A stretch of 64,000 nt of DNA from Gammaproteobacteria bacterium (GTDB lineage: Bacteria > Pseudomonadota > Gammaproteobacteria > Ga0077536). A program made the position numbers and the translations under genes. Below are positions 39,181 through 47,149 of the stretch, in pieces (positions within the stretch are counted from its first letter, which is position 1; each line of letters starts with the position of its first letter). The notes under the pieces are model-generated. The model worked only from the letters and a program-made list of their open reading frames with translations, was not told the DNA's origin and did no database searches. The stretch spans positions 1 through 64,000 of the forward strand of contig JACKNH010000016.1 in assembly GCA_024234975.1 (NCBI GenBank), given 5' to 3'.

Positions 39181-40176
39181 ATGTCAAACGAACTCTCCAC
39201 CGCTATCCGCGCCGTCAGTCTTGCCTGTGCCGTCACAAGACGTGTCCAGGCCGACCTCAAGACCATTGCCGAAATGACCAAGGATGATCGCAGCCCGGTG
39301 ACCGTGGCCGATTTCGCCGCCCAGGCCGTAGTCGCCCATGCGCTGTGTGCGCTGCCCGAACCATTGCGCATGGTGGGCGAGGAATCCAGCCATGCGTTGC
39401 GCGACGACACACAAAGCGCACTGCGGGCTGCCGTCACCCGCGCGGTAGCCGGTGTCTGGAGCGATGCTGACGATGCCGCAGTGATGGATGCTATCGATCT
39501 CGGCAATCACGATGCCAGCAGCGACAGCTACTGGACGCTGGACCCGGTGGATGGCACAAAAGGCTTCATCCGCGGTCAGCAATACGCCATTTCACTGGCG
39601 CGCATCGAGAACGGTCACGTAGTGCTGGGTGTGTTGGGTTGTCCGAATCTGAGCGCTGATTTCGCCGCCGACTTCAATTCTCCCGACCCGCACGGCTGCC
39701 TGTTTTACGCGACACTCGGCGGCGGAACCTTCACGATGCCGGCTGACAACATCGACGCTCCTCCCCAACAGGTGCGGGCACGCGAAACCGCGGAAGGCCA
39801 GATCCAGGTTTGCGAATCGGTCGAGGCAGCGCATTCCAAGCAGGACGATAGCGCAGCCATCGTCGCCAGTCTCGGTGGCGCCGGCACTCCTGCGCGCCTG
39901 GACAGCCAGTGCAAGTACGCGGTGGTTGCACGAGGCCAGGCCGATGCCTACCTGCGCCTGCCCACGCGCAAAGGTTACATGGAAAAGATATGGGACCATG
40001 CAGCCGGTGCATTGGTCGCCAGCGAAGCAGGCGCAATCGTGACCGACATCACCGGTGCACCACTGGACTTCAGTCACGGCACCACGCTTGCTGGCAATCG
40101 TGGTGTCATCTGCGCCAGCAGCGTCTACCACGCGAAGATTATTCAAGTAATCGGCGAACTGGGCCTTGCAGGCTGA
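39181..40176 (+). CDS. 3'(2'),5'-bisphosphate nucleotidase (HAL2/SAL1-type)
   Basis: This is a Li-sensitive, Mg-dependent phosphatase family that hydrolyses PAP (and PAPS) to AMP and inorganic phosphate. The 331-residue product shows the metal-binding SPVTVADFAAQ, VGEESS and WTLDPVDGTKGFIRGQQYA, the core of the inositol-monophosphatase fold. The later block WDHAAGALVASEAGAIVTD closes the active site. The GTKGFLRG-like segment and length match eukaryotic-type HAL2/SAL1 rather than the shorter E. coli CysQ. It clears PAP formed by sulfotransfer or sulfate assimilation. Confidence 0.9.
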   Translation: MSNELSTAIRAVSLACAVTRRVQADLKTIAEMTKDDRSPVTVADFAAQAVVAHALCALPEPLRMVGEESSHALRDDTQSALRAAVTRAVAGVWSDADDAAVMDAIDLGNHDASSDSYWTLDPVDGTKGFIRGQQYAISLARIENGHVVLGVLGCPNLSADFAADFNSPDPHGCLFYATLGGGTFTMPADNIDAPPQQVRARETAEGQIQVCESVEAAHSKQDDSAAIVASLGGAGTPARLDSQCKYAVVARGQADAYLRLPTRKGYMEKIWDHAAGALVASEAGAIVTDITGAPLDFSHGTTLAGNRGVICASSVYHAKIIQVIGELGLAG

Positions 40177-40265
40177 TGGCGCACTGCCTGCCACCAATTC
40201 TCACATCGGATGTGAGCAGCAATTTCCGCTGCAGCGGCTGATCGACGCCGTCGTCATGGGTTTCA

Positions 40266-41891
40266 ATGTCCGCCGACGATAATTACGATTACCTCATCGT
40301 CGGCGGCGGCACCGCCGGCTGCGTGCTTGCCAATCGGCTGTCGGCAAAGCCCGACGTCCGGGTTGCCATGCTGGAAGCCGGCGGCAAGGATGATTACTTC
40401 TGGATCGACATCCCCGTCGGCTACCTGTTCACGATCGGCAACCCGCGCACCGACTGGTGTTACAAGACGGCCGCCGAACCTGGTCTGAATGGTCGCAGCA
40501 TCGGTTATGCCCGCGGCAAGGTCCTGGGTGGCTGTTCGTCAATCAATGCAATGATCTACATGCGCGGGCAGGCCGCCGACTACGATCACTGGGCGGCCAT
40601 GGGCAATCCCGGCTGGTCGTGGCAGGACGTGCTTCCGGTTTTCAAGCGCAGTGAAAATTACCAGCATGGCGCGGACGAGTTTCATGGCGCGGCCGGTGAG
40701 CTGCGCGTGGAAGAGCGTCGGGTCGACTGGGACATTCTTGATGCCTGGCGCGATGCCGCTGCCCAGTACGGCATACCCGCGATTGCTGAATTCAATCGCG
40801 GCGACAATTCAGGCACGGCCTACTTTCAGATGAATCAGCGACGCGGGCGACGGTGGAGCGTGACCCGGGCGTTTCTCGATCCCGTTCGCGCACGGCCCAA
40901 CCTCACCGTGTTCACAAACGCACACGTGCAGAAGATTCATATCAACATTGGTGACAATGGGCGACGTGCTACCGGTGTAACGTTTCGCGATAGCAAAGGG
41001 GGTCCGCCGCGGACGCTTGCTGCGCGACGCGGCGTCGTTCTCACCGCAGGCGCTATCGGGTCACCGCAACTACTTCAAGTGTCGGGAATCGGTAACACCG
41101 ACGACCTCGCCACCATCGGCGTTCAACCCGTGCATCATCTGCCGGGCGTCGGTGGCAATCTGCACGATCACCTGCAGATCCGTATGGTCTGGCAGTTGAG
41201 CAATGCACTCACAATGAATGATCTGGCACGCACGCTCGGTGGCAGAATGAAGATGGCGTTACAGTATTTTTTGTTCCGTCGCGGGCCGATGACCATGCCG
41301 CCGTCACAGCTCGGCGCATTCGCCCGCAGTGATACCGGGCTGGCGCATGCGGACCTCGAATGGCATGTGCAACCTTTGTCCTTGGACCGCTTCGGTGAAC
41401 CGTTGCACCCGTATTCCGCGATCACGCCAGCGGTGTGCGATTTGCGCCCGACGAGCCGCGGCCACGTGCGCATCACCACGCCGGACAGCCAGGTGGCCCC
41501 GGAAATCCGCTTGAACTACCTGACAACGGAGCGCGACCGCGCGGTGGCGGCCAAGGGCATGCGGATGACACGCGACATCATGGCGCAGCCGGCGTTGGCA
41601 CCGTTTGCGCCCAGCGAATTACGCCCCGGTCCGGCAGTGGCCTCCGATGAAGCACTCGCAGCCGCCGCTGGCGATCTCGGCACCACGATATTTCATCCCG
41701 TCGGCACCTGCCGCATGGGGCCGGCTACGGATGACGGCGCAGTGGTCGATCACCGCCTGCGCGTTCATGGTATCGATGGACTTTATGTGGCCGACGCATC
41801 CATCATGCCGCGAATCACCTCTGGTAATACCCACGCTCCCACGGTAATGATTGCAGAGAAAGCGGCAGCGATGATCGATGAAGCGAATTGA
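40266..41891 (+). CDS. GMC-family FAD oxidoreductase (alcohol/choline dehydrogenase-like)
   Basis: The 541-residue product has the N-terminal ADP-binding motif VGGGTAGCVLANRLS, GMC signature 1 (GKVLGGCSSINAMIYMRG), signature 2 (LTAGAIGSPQLLQVSGIG) and the C-terminal catalytic His region HPVGTCRMGP. GNTHAPTVMIAEK carries a His where many relatives have Asn. No signal peptide is visible, so it is probably cytoplasmic or membrane-associated. The family includes choline dehydrogenase and the alkanol dehydrogenase AlkJ; neighbours do not fix the substrate. A betA assignment is not supported because no betaine genes are nearby. Confidence 0.9.
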   Translation: MSADDNYDYLIVGGGTAGCVLANRLSAKPDVRVAMLEAGGKDDYFWIDIPVGYLFTIGNPRTDWCYKTAAEPGLNGRSIGYARGKVLGGCSSINAMIYMRGQAADYDHWAAMGNPGWSWQDVLPVFKRSENYQHGADEFHGAAGELRVEERRVDWDILDAWRDAAAQYGIPAIAEFNRGDNSGTAYFQMNQRRGRRWSVTRAFLDPVRARPNLTVFTNAHVQKIHINIGDNGRRATGVTFRDSKGGPPRTLAARRGVVLTAGAIGSPQLLQVSGIGNTDDLATIGVQPVHHLPGVGGNLHDHLQIRMVWQLSNALTMNDLARTLGGRMKMALQYFLFRRGPMTMPPSQLGAFARSDTGLAHADLEWHVQPLSLDRFGEPLHPYSAITPAVCDLRPTSRGHVRITTPDSQVAPEIRLNYLTTERDRAVAAKGMRMTRDIMAQPALAPFAPSELRPGPAVASDEALAAAAGDLGTTIFHPVGTCRMGPATDDGAVVDHRLRVHGIDGLYVADASIMPRITSGNTHAPTVMIAEKAAAMIDEAN

Positions 41892-41930
41892 CGTACTCTC
41901 ACTCCAGCAACTTTGGATAACCACGGCACA

Positions 41931-42674
41931 ATGACTACGCAAGACACCGATCTTCCATCACCTGTACGCGGCAGACATTACCGCTACTTCGATCTGCTGA
42001 TGGCTGCCTTCGTGGCAGTGCTGTTGTGCTCCAATCTGATCGGGCCGGCGAAGGTCGGCGTATTGAATCTTCCGTTTGTCGGCGGCGACATCAATTTCGG
42101 TGCGGGCAACCTGTTTTTCCCGTTGAGCTACATCTTCGGTGATGTACTGACAGAAGTGTACGGCTACGCGCGTACCCGCAAGGTCATCTGGGCAGGCTTC
42201 GCCGCGATGTTGTTCGCCACGGTGATGGCCTGGGTCATTATTCATTTGCCGGTGTCGCCCAGCGAACCGTTCAACGCTGTGTTGCAGCCGGCACTGGAAA
42301 CCGTATTCGGCAGCACCTGGCGTATCGTCTGTGCATCAATGGTTGCATTCTGGGCGGGGGACTTCGTCAACTCGTTCGTCATGGCCAAAATGAAACTGCT
42401 GACGCGCGGCCGCTGGTTATGGACCCGGACCATCGGTTCAACGATCGTCGGCCAGGGGATGGACAGCCTGATCTTTTACCCCATCGCGTTCCTGGGGATC
42501 TGGTCGACCTCGACCGTACTCGCCGTGATGTTGTTCAACTGGATATTCAAAGTCGGCATCGAGGTGCTGATGACACCGTTCACCTACGCGCTGGTCGGCA
42601 CCCTCAAACGCGCCGAGCAGGAAGACTTCTACGATACCGACACCGACTTCACGCCGTTCTCATTGAAGGACTGA
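41931..42674 (+). CDS. yhhQ: Queuosine precursor transporter (YhhQ/VUT family)
   Basis: Uptake of queuosine precursors (preQ0/preQ1) across the inner membrane. The 247-residue product has about six transmembrane segments and the family's features: LLCSNLIGPAKVG, FFPLSYIFGDVLTEVYGYARTR, VAFWAGDFVNSFVMAKMK and TRTIGSTIVGQGMDSLIFYP. The ATG at 41931 was preferred to the TTG at 41913. It is 39 nt after the GMC oxidoreductase gene but with no functional link to it. Confidence 0.92.
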   Translation: MTTQDTDLPSPVRGRHYRYFDLLMAAFVAVLLCSNLIGPAKVGVLNLPFVGGDINFGAGNLFFPLSYIFGDVLTEVYGYARTRKVIWAGFAAMLFATVMAWVIIHLPVSPSEPFNAVLQPALETVFGSTWRIVCASMVAFWAGDFVNSFVMAKMKLLTRGRWLWTRTIGSTIVGQGMDSLIFYPIAFLGIWSTSTVLAVMLFNWIFKVGIEVLMTPFTYALVGTLKRAEQEDFYDTDTDFTPFSLKD

Positions 42675-42683
42675 TCTCCAACC

Positions 42684-42714
42684 GGACGGCGCGCCATTAA
42701 CGGTCGCGCCGTCC
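42684..42714. terminator. Stem-loop between yhhQ and fccB
   Basis: GGACGGCGCG and CGCGCCGTCC form a perfect 10-bp stem around an 11-nt loop in the 57-nt convergent gap. No T-run follows, but the position suits a shared terminator. Confidence 0.5.
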
Positions 42715-42731
42715 AAAGACGGGTTTTGACT

Positions 42732-44063
42732 TCAGTTGAAGCTGTCAGCCCACAGGTTGTCCGCCCAGGTAAACATCTGACGATATTGTTCCCTGCTCCA
42801 CCGCTCCGCCTCGCCGACTTTGGTCGCCTGCATCGCGCGCGTTGCCGGGTTATAGGCATAGACTGCCGTCAGATACGATGCCTGGTCGTAGGTGATAGGA
42901 CTGAAGCACGCCGAATTGGTGGTTAGATTTGCCAGGCGCTCAGCCGTATTCAATGGCTGCCCGGCGAATCGCCGCAGAATTGCATCGGCACAAACCTTGG
43001 CCTGCGAATTTGCCATATGTCCCGACTTCGGTTGGGAACTGCCCTGCGAATCGCCGATGATGTGCACCGCGTCGCAGCCGCTGACGGTTGACTCGTATCC
43101 AAGCACGTCGACCGGCGCCCAGCGCTGCGAAGTGGGAACCAGACCCGACGTCTTCAGGAACCACGAAGCCTGTTGCGGCCCGATAACATTCAAAACATCG
43201 CCGTCAAAATCACCGATGCTGGTTTGAGCGACACGATGTACGGAATCGACCGCTTGCAGTTTCGCATTGGGGTAATACTCGATGATGTTCCGGTACATTC
43301 CCTCAAACGCGCGACGGAAAGTCGCTTCCTCCGCCTGTATGTGGTCGTTTTCATCGAGTACGATCACCTTCGGTGGCGCGCCTATCGCGTTGCCGCCGAT
43401 GATGCCACTGCGTCGACCGAGAATATCGGCAACGGTACACGCGCGCTCATAGGGGCCGGGCGGGCAGCGGTAGGGCGATTTCGGAATTGTCATGACAAAC
43501 CGGCCGTTGTCGGGCATGGCGGCGATCTGATCCCGCAGCAGACGGGTCTGACCGCCCGCAATCCACGCGTGGGGTACCGCAGACTTATCCCAACCCGGCA
43601 CGTTTCGAAAATTGATGCCGGTTGCGGCGACGATTCTGTCGGCGCTCAACCAGCCTCCACCACGCAATTTGACGCGAATGCCTGGCCCGTCGATCTCATC
43701 GACGCTGTCCTGGATGAACGTCACGCCGTAGCGCTGCACCAGGTCGGTGAACCCAAGCGCCAGATCGGACATCTGCAGGCGTTGGTTGAGCACCAGATTG
43801 CTCATGACGCACGAGATGTGGCGCGACGAACGGTCGATGAGGACCACGTCCACCGCACCCCCGCTCCAATGACGCAGGTACTTGGCGACAGTGGCGCCAC
43901 CAAACCCGGCACCGATGACGATGACCCGCGGATTCGCCGCGGCGCGCAGCACGTTGGGCGCTGCCGCCAACCCGATGGCGCCGGCGACATGGCCGATAAA
44001 GCCGCGGCGGGAAAGCCCTCGGTCCGCCTCGGCATTGGATGGCCTTGCAGATTTCCCGTTCAT
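42732..44063 (-). CDS. fccB: Flavocytochrome c sulfide dehydrogenase, flavoprotein subunit
   Basis: FAD subunit that oxidises sulfide in the periplasm and passes electrons to the FccA heme. The 443-residue product has a Tat leader (LSRRGFIGHVAGAIGLAAAP) and the FAD-binding VIVIGAGFGGATVAKYL. A Cys in SRHISCVMSNLVL corresponds to the residue that links FAD covalently in this family. Further conserved Cys are in YRCPPGPYERAC. A DSQGSSQPKSGHMANSQAK block and a C-terminal FCSD dimerisation-type region complete the family pattern. The start overlaps the fccA stop by 4 nt (ATGA). Confidence 0.93.
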   Translation of the reverse strand: MNGKSARPSNAEADRGLSRRGFIGHVAGAIGLAAAPNVLRAAANPRVIVIGAGFGGATVAKYLRHWSGGAVDVVLIDRSSRHISCVMSNLVLNQRLQMSDLALGFTDLVQRYGVTFIQDSVDEIDGPGIRVKLRGGGWLSADRIVAATGINFRNVPGWDKSAVPHAWIAGGQTRLLRDQIAAMPDNGRFVMTIPKSPYRCPPGPYERACTVADILGRRSGIIGGNAIGAPPKVIVLDENDHIQAEEATFRRAFEGMYRNIIEYYPNAKLQAVDSVHRVAQTSIGDFDGDVLNVIGPQQASWFLKTSGLVPTSQRWAPVDVLGYESTVSGCDAVHIIGDSQGSSQPKSGHMANSQAKVCADAILRRFAGQPLNTAERLANLTTNSACFSPITYDQASYLTAVYAYNPATRAMQATKVGEAERWSREQYRQMFTWADNLWADSFN

Positions 44064-44386
44064 TGGCCACCTCCCCCGTTGCGCGCCCGCTCCGGCAGGT
44101 TCTGATAATAGTTGGCGATGTTCCGCAACTGCTCGGGTGTGTAACCCTGTGCCTGATGTTCCATGATGTTCTCAGCACGCAATTCGAACAACATTTCCAT
44201 CAGTTTCTCGTAGGTTTCCTCTCCTGCCAGTTTCTGAATATCACCGACCGAGCGGCCGTCGGTGCCATGGCATTGAGCACACTGGCTGGCTATCAATCGC
44301 TCTATCGAAGGATCAGCGGCTGCCTCTCCCATCGGCGCCATGACAAGCAATGCTGCGTTGATTCCGCAAAACAGTTTTCGGTTCAT
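44060..44386 (-). CDS. fccA: Flavocytochrome c sulfide dehydrogenase, cytochrome subunit (monoheme)
   Basis: The 108-residue product has a signal peptide (about 1-24) and one heme motif CAQCH at residues 36-40, followed by GTDGRS. A likely axial Met lies in NIMEHQAQGY. The family's diheme members are about twice this length, so this is the monoheme type. It receives electrons from FccB and passes them to a periplasmic cytochrome or a membrane carrier. It is translationally coupled to fccB, and a 321-nt gap separates it from the upstream genes of the group. Confidence 0.9.
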   Translation of the reverse strand: MNRKLFCGINAALLVMAPMGEAAADPSIERLIASQCAQCHGTDGRSVGDIQKLAGEETYEKLMEMLFELRAENIMEHQAQGYTPEQLRNIANYYQNLPERARNGGGGQ

Positions 44387-44707
44387 GTTGATTTCCCCTG
44401 TCTGTCTGCTGGCCGATAGCTGATGCCGGGCGGCGCCATCAGCATGTGACGCCTTCTACTCGTGCAGGCGCCCTTGCGGGACTGGCATCGGTGTTGGCTC
44501 AAGCAGGAACGGTTTGACTCAATCAAGGCCCGGCGATTATTGGCCTCTGACAAGGGTAAGAAAAGGAATTATCTCGCACATGCACGGAAGTTCCGTGCCG
44601 CTAGTGCGCAAGTGATATTGCGTATGGTTCTGATTCAGGATACCGCCCGAAGTTGGGAACTATACCGCTTGCACAACCTGCGCGGTTTCAGTGGTGATTT
44701 GATGAAC
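44387..44707. other. Gap upstream of fccA with a perfect palindrome
   Basis: No gene is supported here; a plus-strand open frame crossing the region has no ribosome binding site and overlaps a better minus-strand gene. The main feature is the 17-nt palindrome GCACGGAAGTTCCGTGC at 44582-44598 (8-bp arms, 1-nt centre), about 200 nt before fccA. It could be an operator or a short hairpin. Confidence 0.5.
44582..44598. promoter_or_regulatory. Perfect 8+8 palindrome upstream of fccAB, candidate operator
   Basis: GCACGGAA and TTCCGTGC are perfect inverted copies around one base, which suits a dimeric regulator better than a terminator. The regulator is unknown. Confidence 0.3.
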
Positions 44708-45100
44708 TCACGCGTATTTCAACGCTTCATCCATCAGGAACAGATCCGTCAGCAAAGCCCGCAGATGGATGGAGGCATTGAGATTGTCTATGAGTTGCGA
44801 GCTGATGGATTTCTGCGCGGCCACCAGGCGAACTGCGACCAGCGCCTTGTGCGAATCAGTGGCCAGCAAATCGATGAACGGGTCGAAAGTTGCCGACTCA
44901 TGCGCGGCAACAACACGGCAATCTTCGGCAAGCCCGGATAATCCCGTAGCAAGGGCATCCAGATGAAAGCGAATGCCACTCATGGCGCCTGGGCCTTCAT
45001 CCTGGTCACGACCTTGCGCGGCGTACGCCAACATGAATTCGTACGCGCCCTCGATCTTGTCGATGCGATCAGCGAGTGTGTTACCAGCGTTGGATGTCAT
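44708..45100 (-). CDS. Protein of unknown function linked to the cytochrome b gene
   Basis: I do not recognise this 130-residue protein. It is predicted mostly helical, soluble, without a signal peptide, and acidic (IDKIEGAYEFMLAYAAQGRD, then LIDNLNASIHLRALLTDLFL). Its start overlaps the end of the cytochrome b gene by 20 nt, the usual sign of co-translation, so a role in assembling or regulating that cytochrome is a reasonable guess. The competing plus-strand frame (44462-44941) is rejected because it lacks a ribosome binding site and has Arg/Gln-rich, shadow-like composition. Confidence 0.6.
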   Translation of the reverse strand: MTSNAGNTLADRIDKIEGAYEFMLAYAAQGRDQDEGPGAMSGIRFHLDALATGLSGLAEDCRVVAAHESATFDPFIDLLATDSHKALVAVRLVAAQKSISSQLIDNLNASIHLRALLTDLFLMDEALKYA

Positions 45101-45695
45101 GGTTCTTTTCCCGCTCCGATTCAGTCAGCCAGCCCTTGATCATTGATCGCGTGTAGCACAGTTTCTCCGGGCGCAGCGCGAAATAGATGTGCAGCATGAT
45201 AGTTGTAACCAACGTAAGCGCCGCCAGACCGTGCAACACGTACACCGTGCCCCACTGCGCTTCGGTCAACCAGTAGGGGTTACGTTCCCAGAATGGCGTG
45301 TCCACCCGCACCATCATCAAGCCCCCGGTAACCAGGACCGCCAGAATCAGAATCGTCACCAGCAGGTGCATGCTTTTTTGCGCCAGCGAATACTTGCCTG
45401 GCTTTATTGCCCGTCCAGCGGGTGAGAGTGCGGCTTTGAGGTTGGAAAGGCCCTCGCCCAAATCCCGAGGGCTGACCCAGATGGCCGTTGCCCGTTGGAA
45501 CACCAGGGCTCGCACCACATGGATTAACACCGCAATGCCGAGCACCACACCGGTCGCCCAATGAATGGTGACCCAGCTGAATTTGATCCCGAGAATCGGC
45601 AGGAAAGCTGTCGCCATCAATACCAGTACGCAGGCGGCAGTCAGCCAGTGAAAAATACGATCAATGAGTGCGTGCCGGAGTATGTGAGCAGCCAT
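45081..45695 (-). CDS. Membrane cytochrome b (hydrogenase/formate dehydrogenase gamma-type)
   Basis: The 204-residue product has four transmembrane helices. Candidate heme-b histidines are in DRIFHWL, VTIHWATG, LIHVVRAL, KSMHLLV, YVLHGLA and MLHIYFALRPEKL. This is the diheme cytochrome b plan of the Ni-Fe hydrogenase/FdnI family. It would exchange electrons between periplasmic proteins and quinone. The neighbouring fccA-fccB suggest it serves sulfide oxidation, although no catalytic molybdenum or hydrogenase partner is adjacent. A 54-residue membrane protein is encoded 75 nt upstream. Confidence 0.85.
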   Translation of the reverse strand: MAAHILRHALIDRIFHWLTAACVLVLMATAFLPILGIKFSWVTIHWATGVVLGIAVLIHVVRALVFQRATAIWVSPRDLGEGLSNLKAALSPAGRAIKPGKYSLAQKSMHLLVTILILAVLVTGGLMMVRVDTPFWERNPYWLTEAQWGTVYVLHGLAALTLVTTIMLHIYFALRPEKLCYTRSMIKGWLTESEREKNHDIQRW

Positions 45696-45770
45696 GAGCT
45701 ATCAATTCGTTGTGAAGTTACTGAAGTCCGATGCCATCCCCTGTTGAGCCGGCATCGCTTCGTTGCGGCG

Positions 45771-45935
45771 TTACTGGTCCGAATGACCTCTGCGCTTCAG
45801 CAGCCAGGCTGCCACCAGGTGGACGACGATAATCGCGACGCCGGCGTAAAAGAAATAAGGCAGCAGGTCCCATGACATACCAGCCAGACTTCGCTGGCCC
45901 CAGGCATCGCTGCTGTAACGGAATACTTCGATCAT
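45771..45935 (-). CDS. Small single-span membrane protein
   Basis: This is a short gene of 54 codons: MIEVFRYSSDAWGQRSLAG, then a helix (LLPYFFYAGVAIIVVHLVAAWLL in two parts) and KRRGHSDQ. One transmembrane segment with a basic C-terminal flank places the C-terminus inside. It begins the minus-strand group with the cytochrome b gene, 75 nt upstream of it, and may be a small subunit of that cytochrome. A His lies inside the helix. No strong ribosome binding site is visible (AACCA precedes the ATG), so the call rests on composition and position. Confidence 0.62.
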   Translation of the reverse strand: MIEVFRYSSDAWGQRSLAGMSWDLLPYFFYAGVAIIVVHLVAAWLLKRRGHSDQ

Positions 45936-45974
45936 TGGTTAATTACTCTATTTGATACCACAATCCCGAAGGTA

Positions 45975-46080
45975 CGTCAGTTGGAGTAAACCCGTAAGGA
46001 CCCGCTGTGAATACGTCCTTGTACGCTCGGGCTCGGCATCCCTGCCTCGCACGGTCCTTACGGGTTTACTCCAACTGACG
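45975..46080. repeat. 106-bp element with perfect 28-bp inverted arms
   Basis: The arm at 45975-46002 (starting CGTCAGTTGGAGTAAACC) is repeated exactly in reverse complement at 46053-46080, around a 50-nt centre. The centre holds a partial echo of the arm (ACGTCCTTGTACG against GTCCTTACGGG) and a CTCGGGCTCGGCATCCC segment. It lies between the small membrane protein and the molybdenum hydroxylase operon. Perfect arms imply selection or recent arrival. Possible natures are a dispersed extragenic palindrome, a MITE-like element or a structured RNA; no second copy is seen in this window. Confidence 0.75.
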
Positions 46081-46144
46081 CCTGATATCACCTGGGTTGC
46101 ACAAGCAAAATGCCGGGGTCCCGCTGACCTCAGCGCCAAACGAA

Positions 46145-47137
46145 CTACGCGTCACGAATCGCGCGGCGGACCAGGTTCTCCATCAGCGGGATCTTGAAAT
46201 GGTTATAGTTCAACGGCGTTGCGCCCCGGCTCGCCGACTGCGCGGCGAGTTCGAAGGTTTCGTCGTTGCGCACACTGCCTTTGACGACTTCTTCCACTAC
46301 CGTCAGCCGGCGCGGCACGCATTGTACGCCACCGCATACGATACGGATGTCATCAATGGTGGAGCCGGTCAGCTTGATTACCGATGCGACGTTGACCAGC
46401 GCGAAGTCCCAGGTGTTGCGATCAGCAACTTTCTCGAAATACCAGCGCGCACCGGCCCATGTTGCAGGGATGCGTACAGACTTAAGAATGTCACCCGGTT
46501 CCAGCACGGTCATCCGGGTGATGTTCACATCGGGGCCGATGAAGAAATTCTCCGCTGCGATCTCGCGCTCGCCGTCCTTGTTGACCACGACCATGCGCGC
46601 ATCCAGCGCCACCAGTGCCACCGCCGTATCGGAGGGTGTCACCGCCACGCAGCGATCGGCGCCGAACAGACAATGCTCACGGTTCACACCTTCCGGTGAA
46701 TCGGCATAACACTTGTTGCCGCCAGCCCGGTAACAGTCCAGACCATAGCGGTAATACCAGCAGCGCGCGTCCTGACACAGATTGCCGCCCAGGGTCGCCT
46801 GATTGCGGATTTGCGGGCTGGCCACCCGCGAGGCGGCGGTCCCGAGCAACGGGAATTTGGCGTTAATCGCCGCGTTGGTAGCCACTTCGCGCAGCGTGGT
46901 CAACGCACCGATCTCGATGCCGTCGGCGGTTTCAGTGATTCCACGCAGCGCTTGAATGCCGCCAAGGTCGATAACGGCCTTGGGTTGCTTTGCCCGATCC
47001 TTGAACCAGTCCAGGCTGTCCTGCCCGCCCGCCAGCTTCCAACTCTCTTCACCGAACTTGTCGAGCAGACTCAGCGCGTTATCCAAATCCGCGGGCTGAT
47101 ACAGCTCGAAGCCTTTCATCATGTCGCCTCTGGCCAT
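46145..47137 (-). CDS. Molybdenum hydroxylase, FAD subunit (PaoB/YagS-like)
   Basis: The 330-residue product has the FAD-binding PCMH-type fold: KLAGGQDSLDWFK, the VASPQIRNQATLGGNLCQ region and a C-terminal CO-dehydrogenase flavoprotein domain. It carries extra cysteines (NLCQDARCWYYRYGLDCYRAG in two parts, then KCYAD) that in YagS-type subunits bind an additional 4Fe-4S cluster. GGGAG precedes the ATG. It is the last gene of the operon, 12 nt after the large-subunit stop, and transfers electrons from the 2Fe-2S subunit to its acceptor. Confidence 0.9.
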   Translation of the reverse strand: MARGDMMKGFELYQPADLDNALSLLDKFGEESWKLAGGQDSLDWFKDRAKQPKAVIDLGGIQALRGITETADGIEIGALTTLREVATNAAINAKFPLLGTAASRVASPQIRNQATLGGNLCQDARCWYYRYGLDCYRAGGNKCYADSPEGVNREHCLFGADRCVAVTPSDTAVALVALDARMVVVNKDGEREIAAENFFIGPDVNITRMTVLEPGDILKSVRIPATWAGARWYFEKVADRNTWDFALVNVASVIKLTGSTIDDIRIVCGGVQCVPRRLTVVEEVVKGSVRNDETFELAAQSASRGATPLNYNHFKIPLMENLVRRAIRDA

Positions 47138-47149
47138 GTATCGTGCTCC

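Noticed and set aside
44462..44941. 159-codon plus-strand open frame upstream of fccA
   Set aside because: No ribosome binding site and shadow-like composition; the minus-strand gene at 44708-45100 overlaps the cytochrome b gene as expected for an operon.
45948..46197. Short open frames on both strands through the 28-bp inverted repeat
   Set aside because: They are near mirror images created by the repeat itself (both contain WSKPVRT and LTGLLQLT), not genes.
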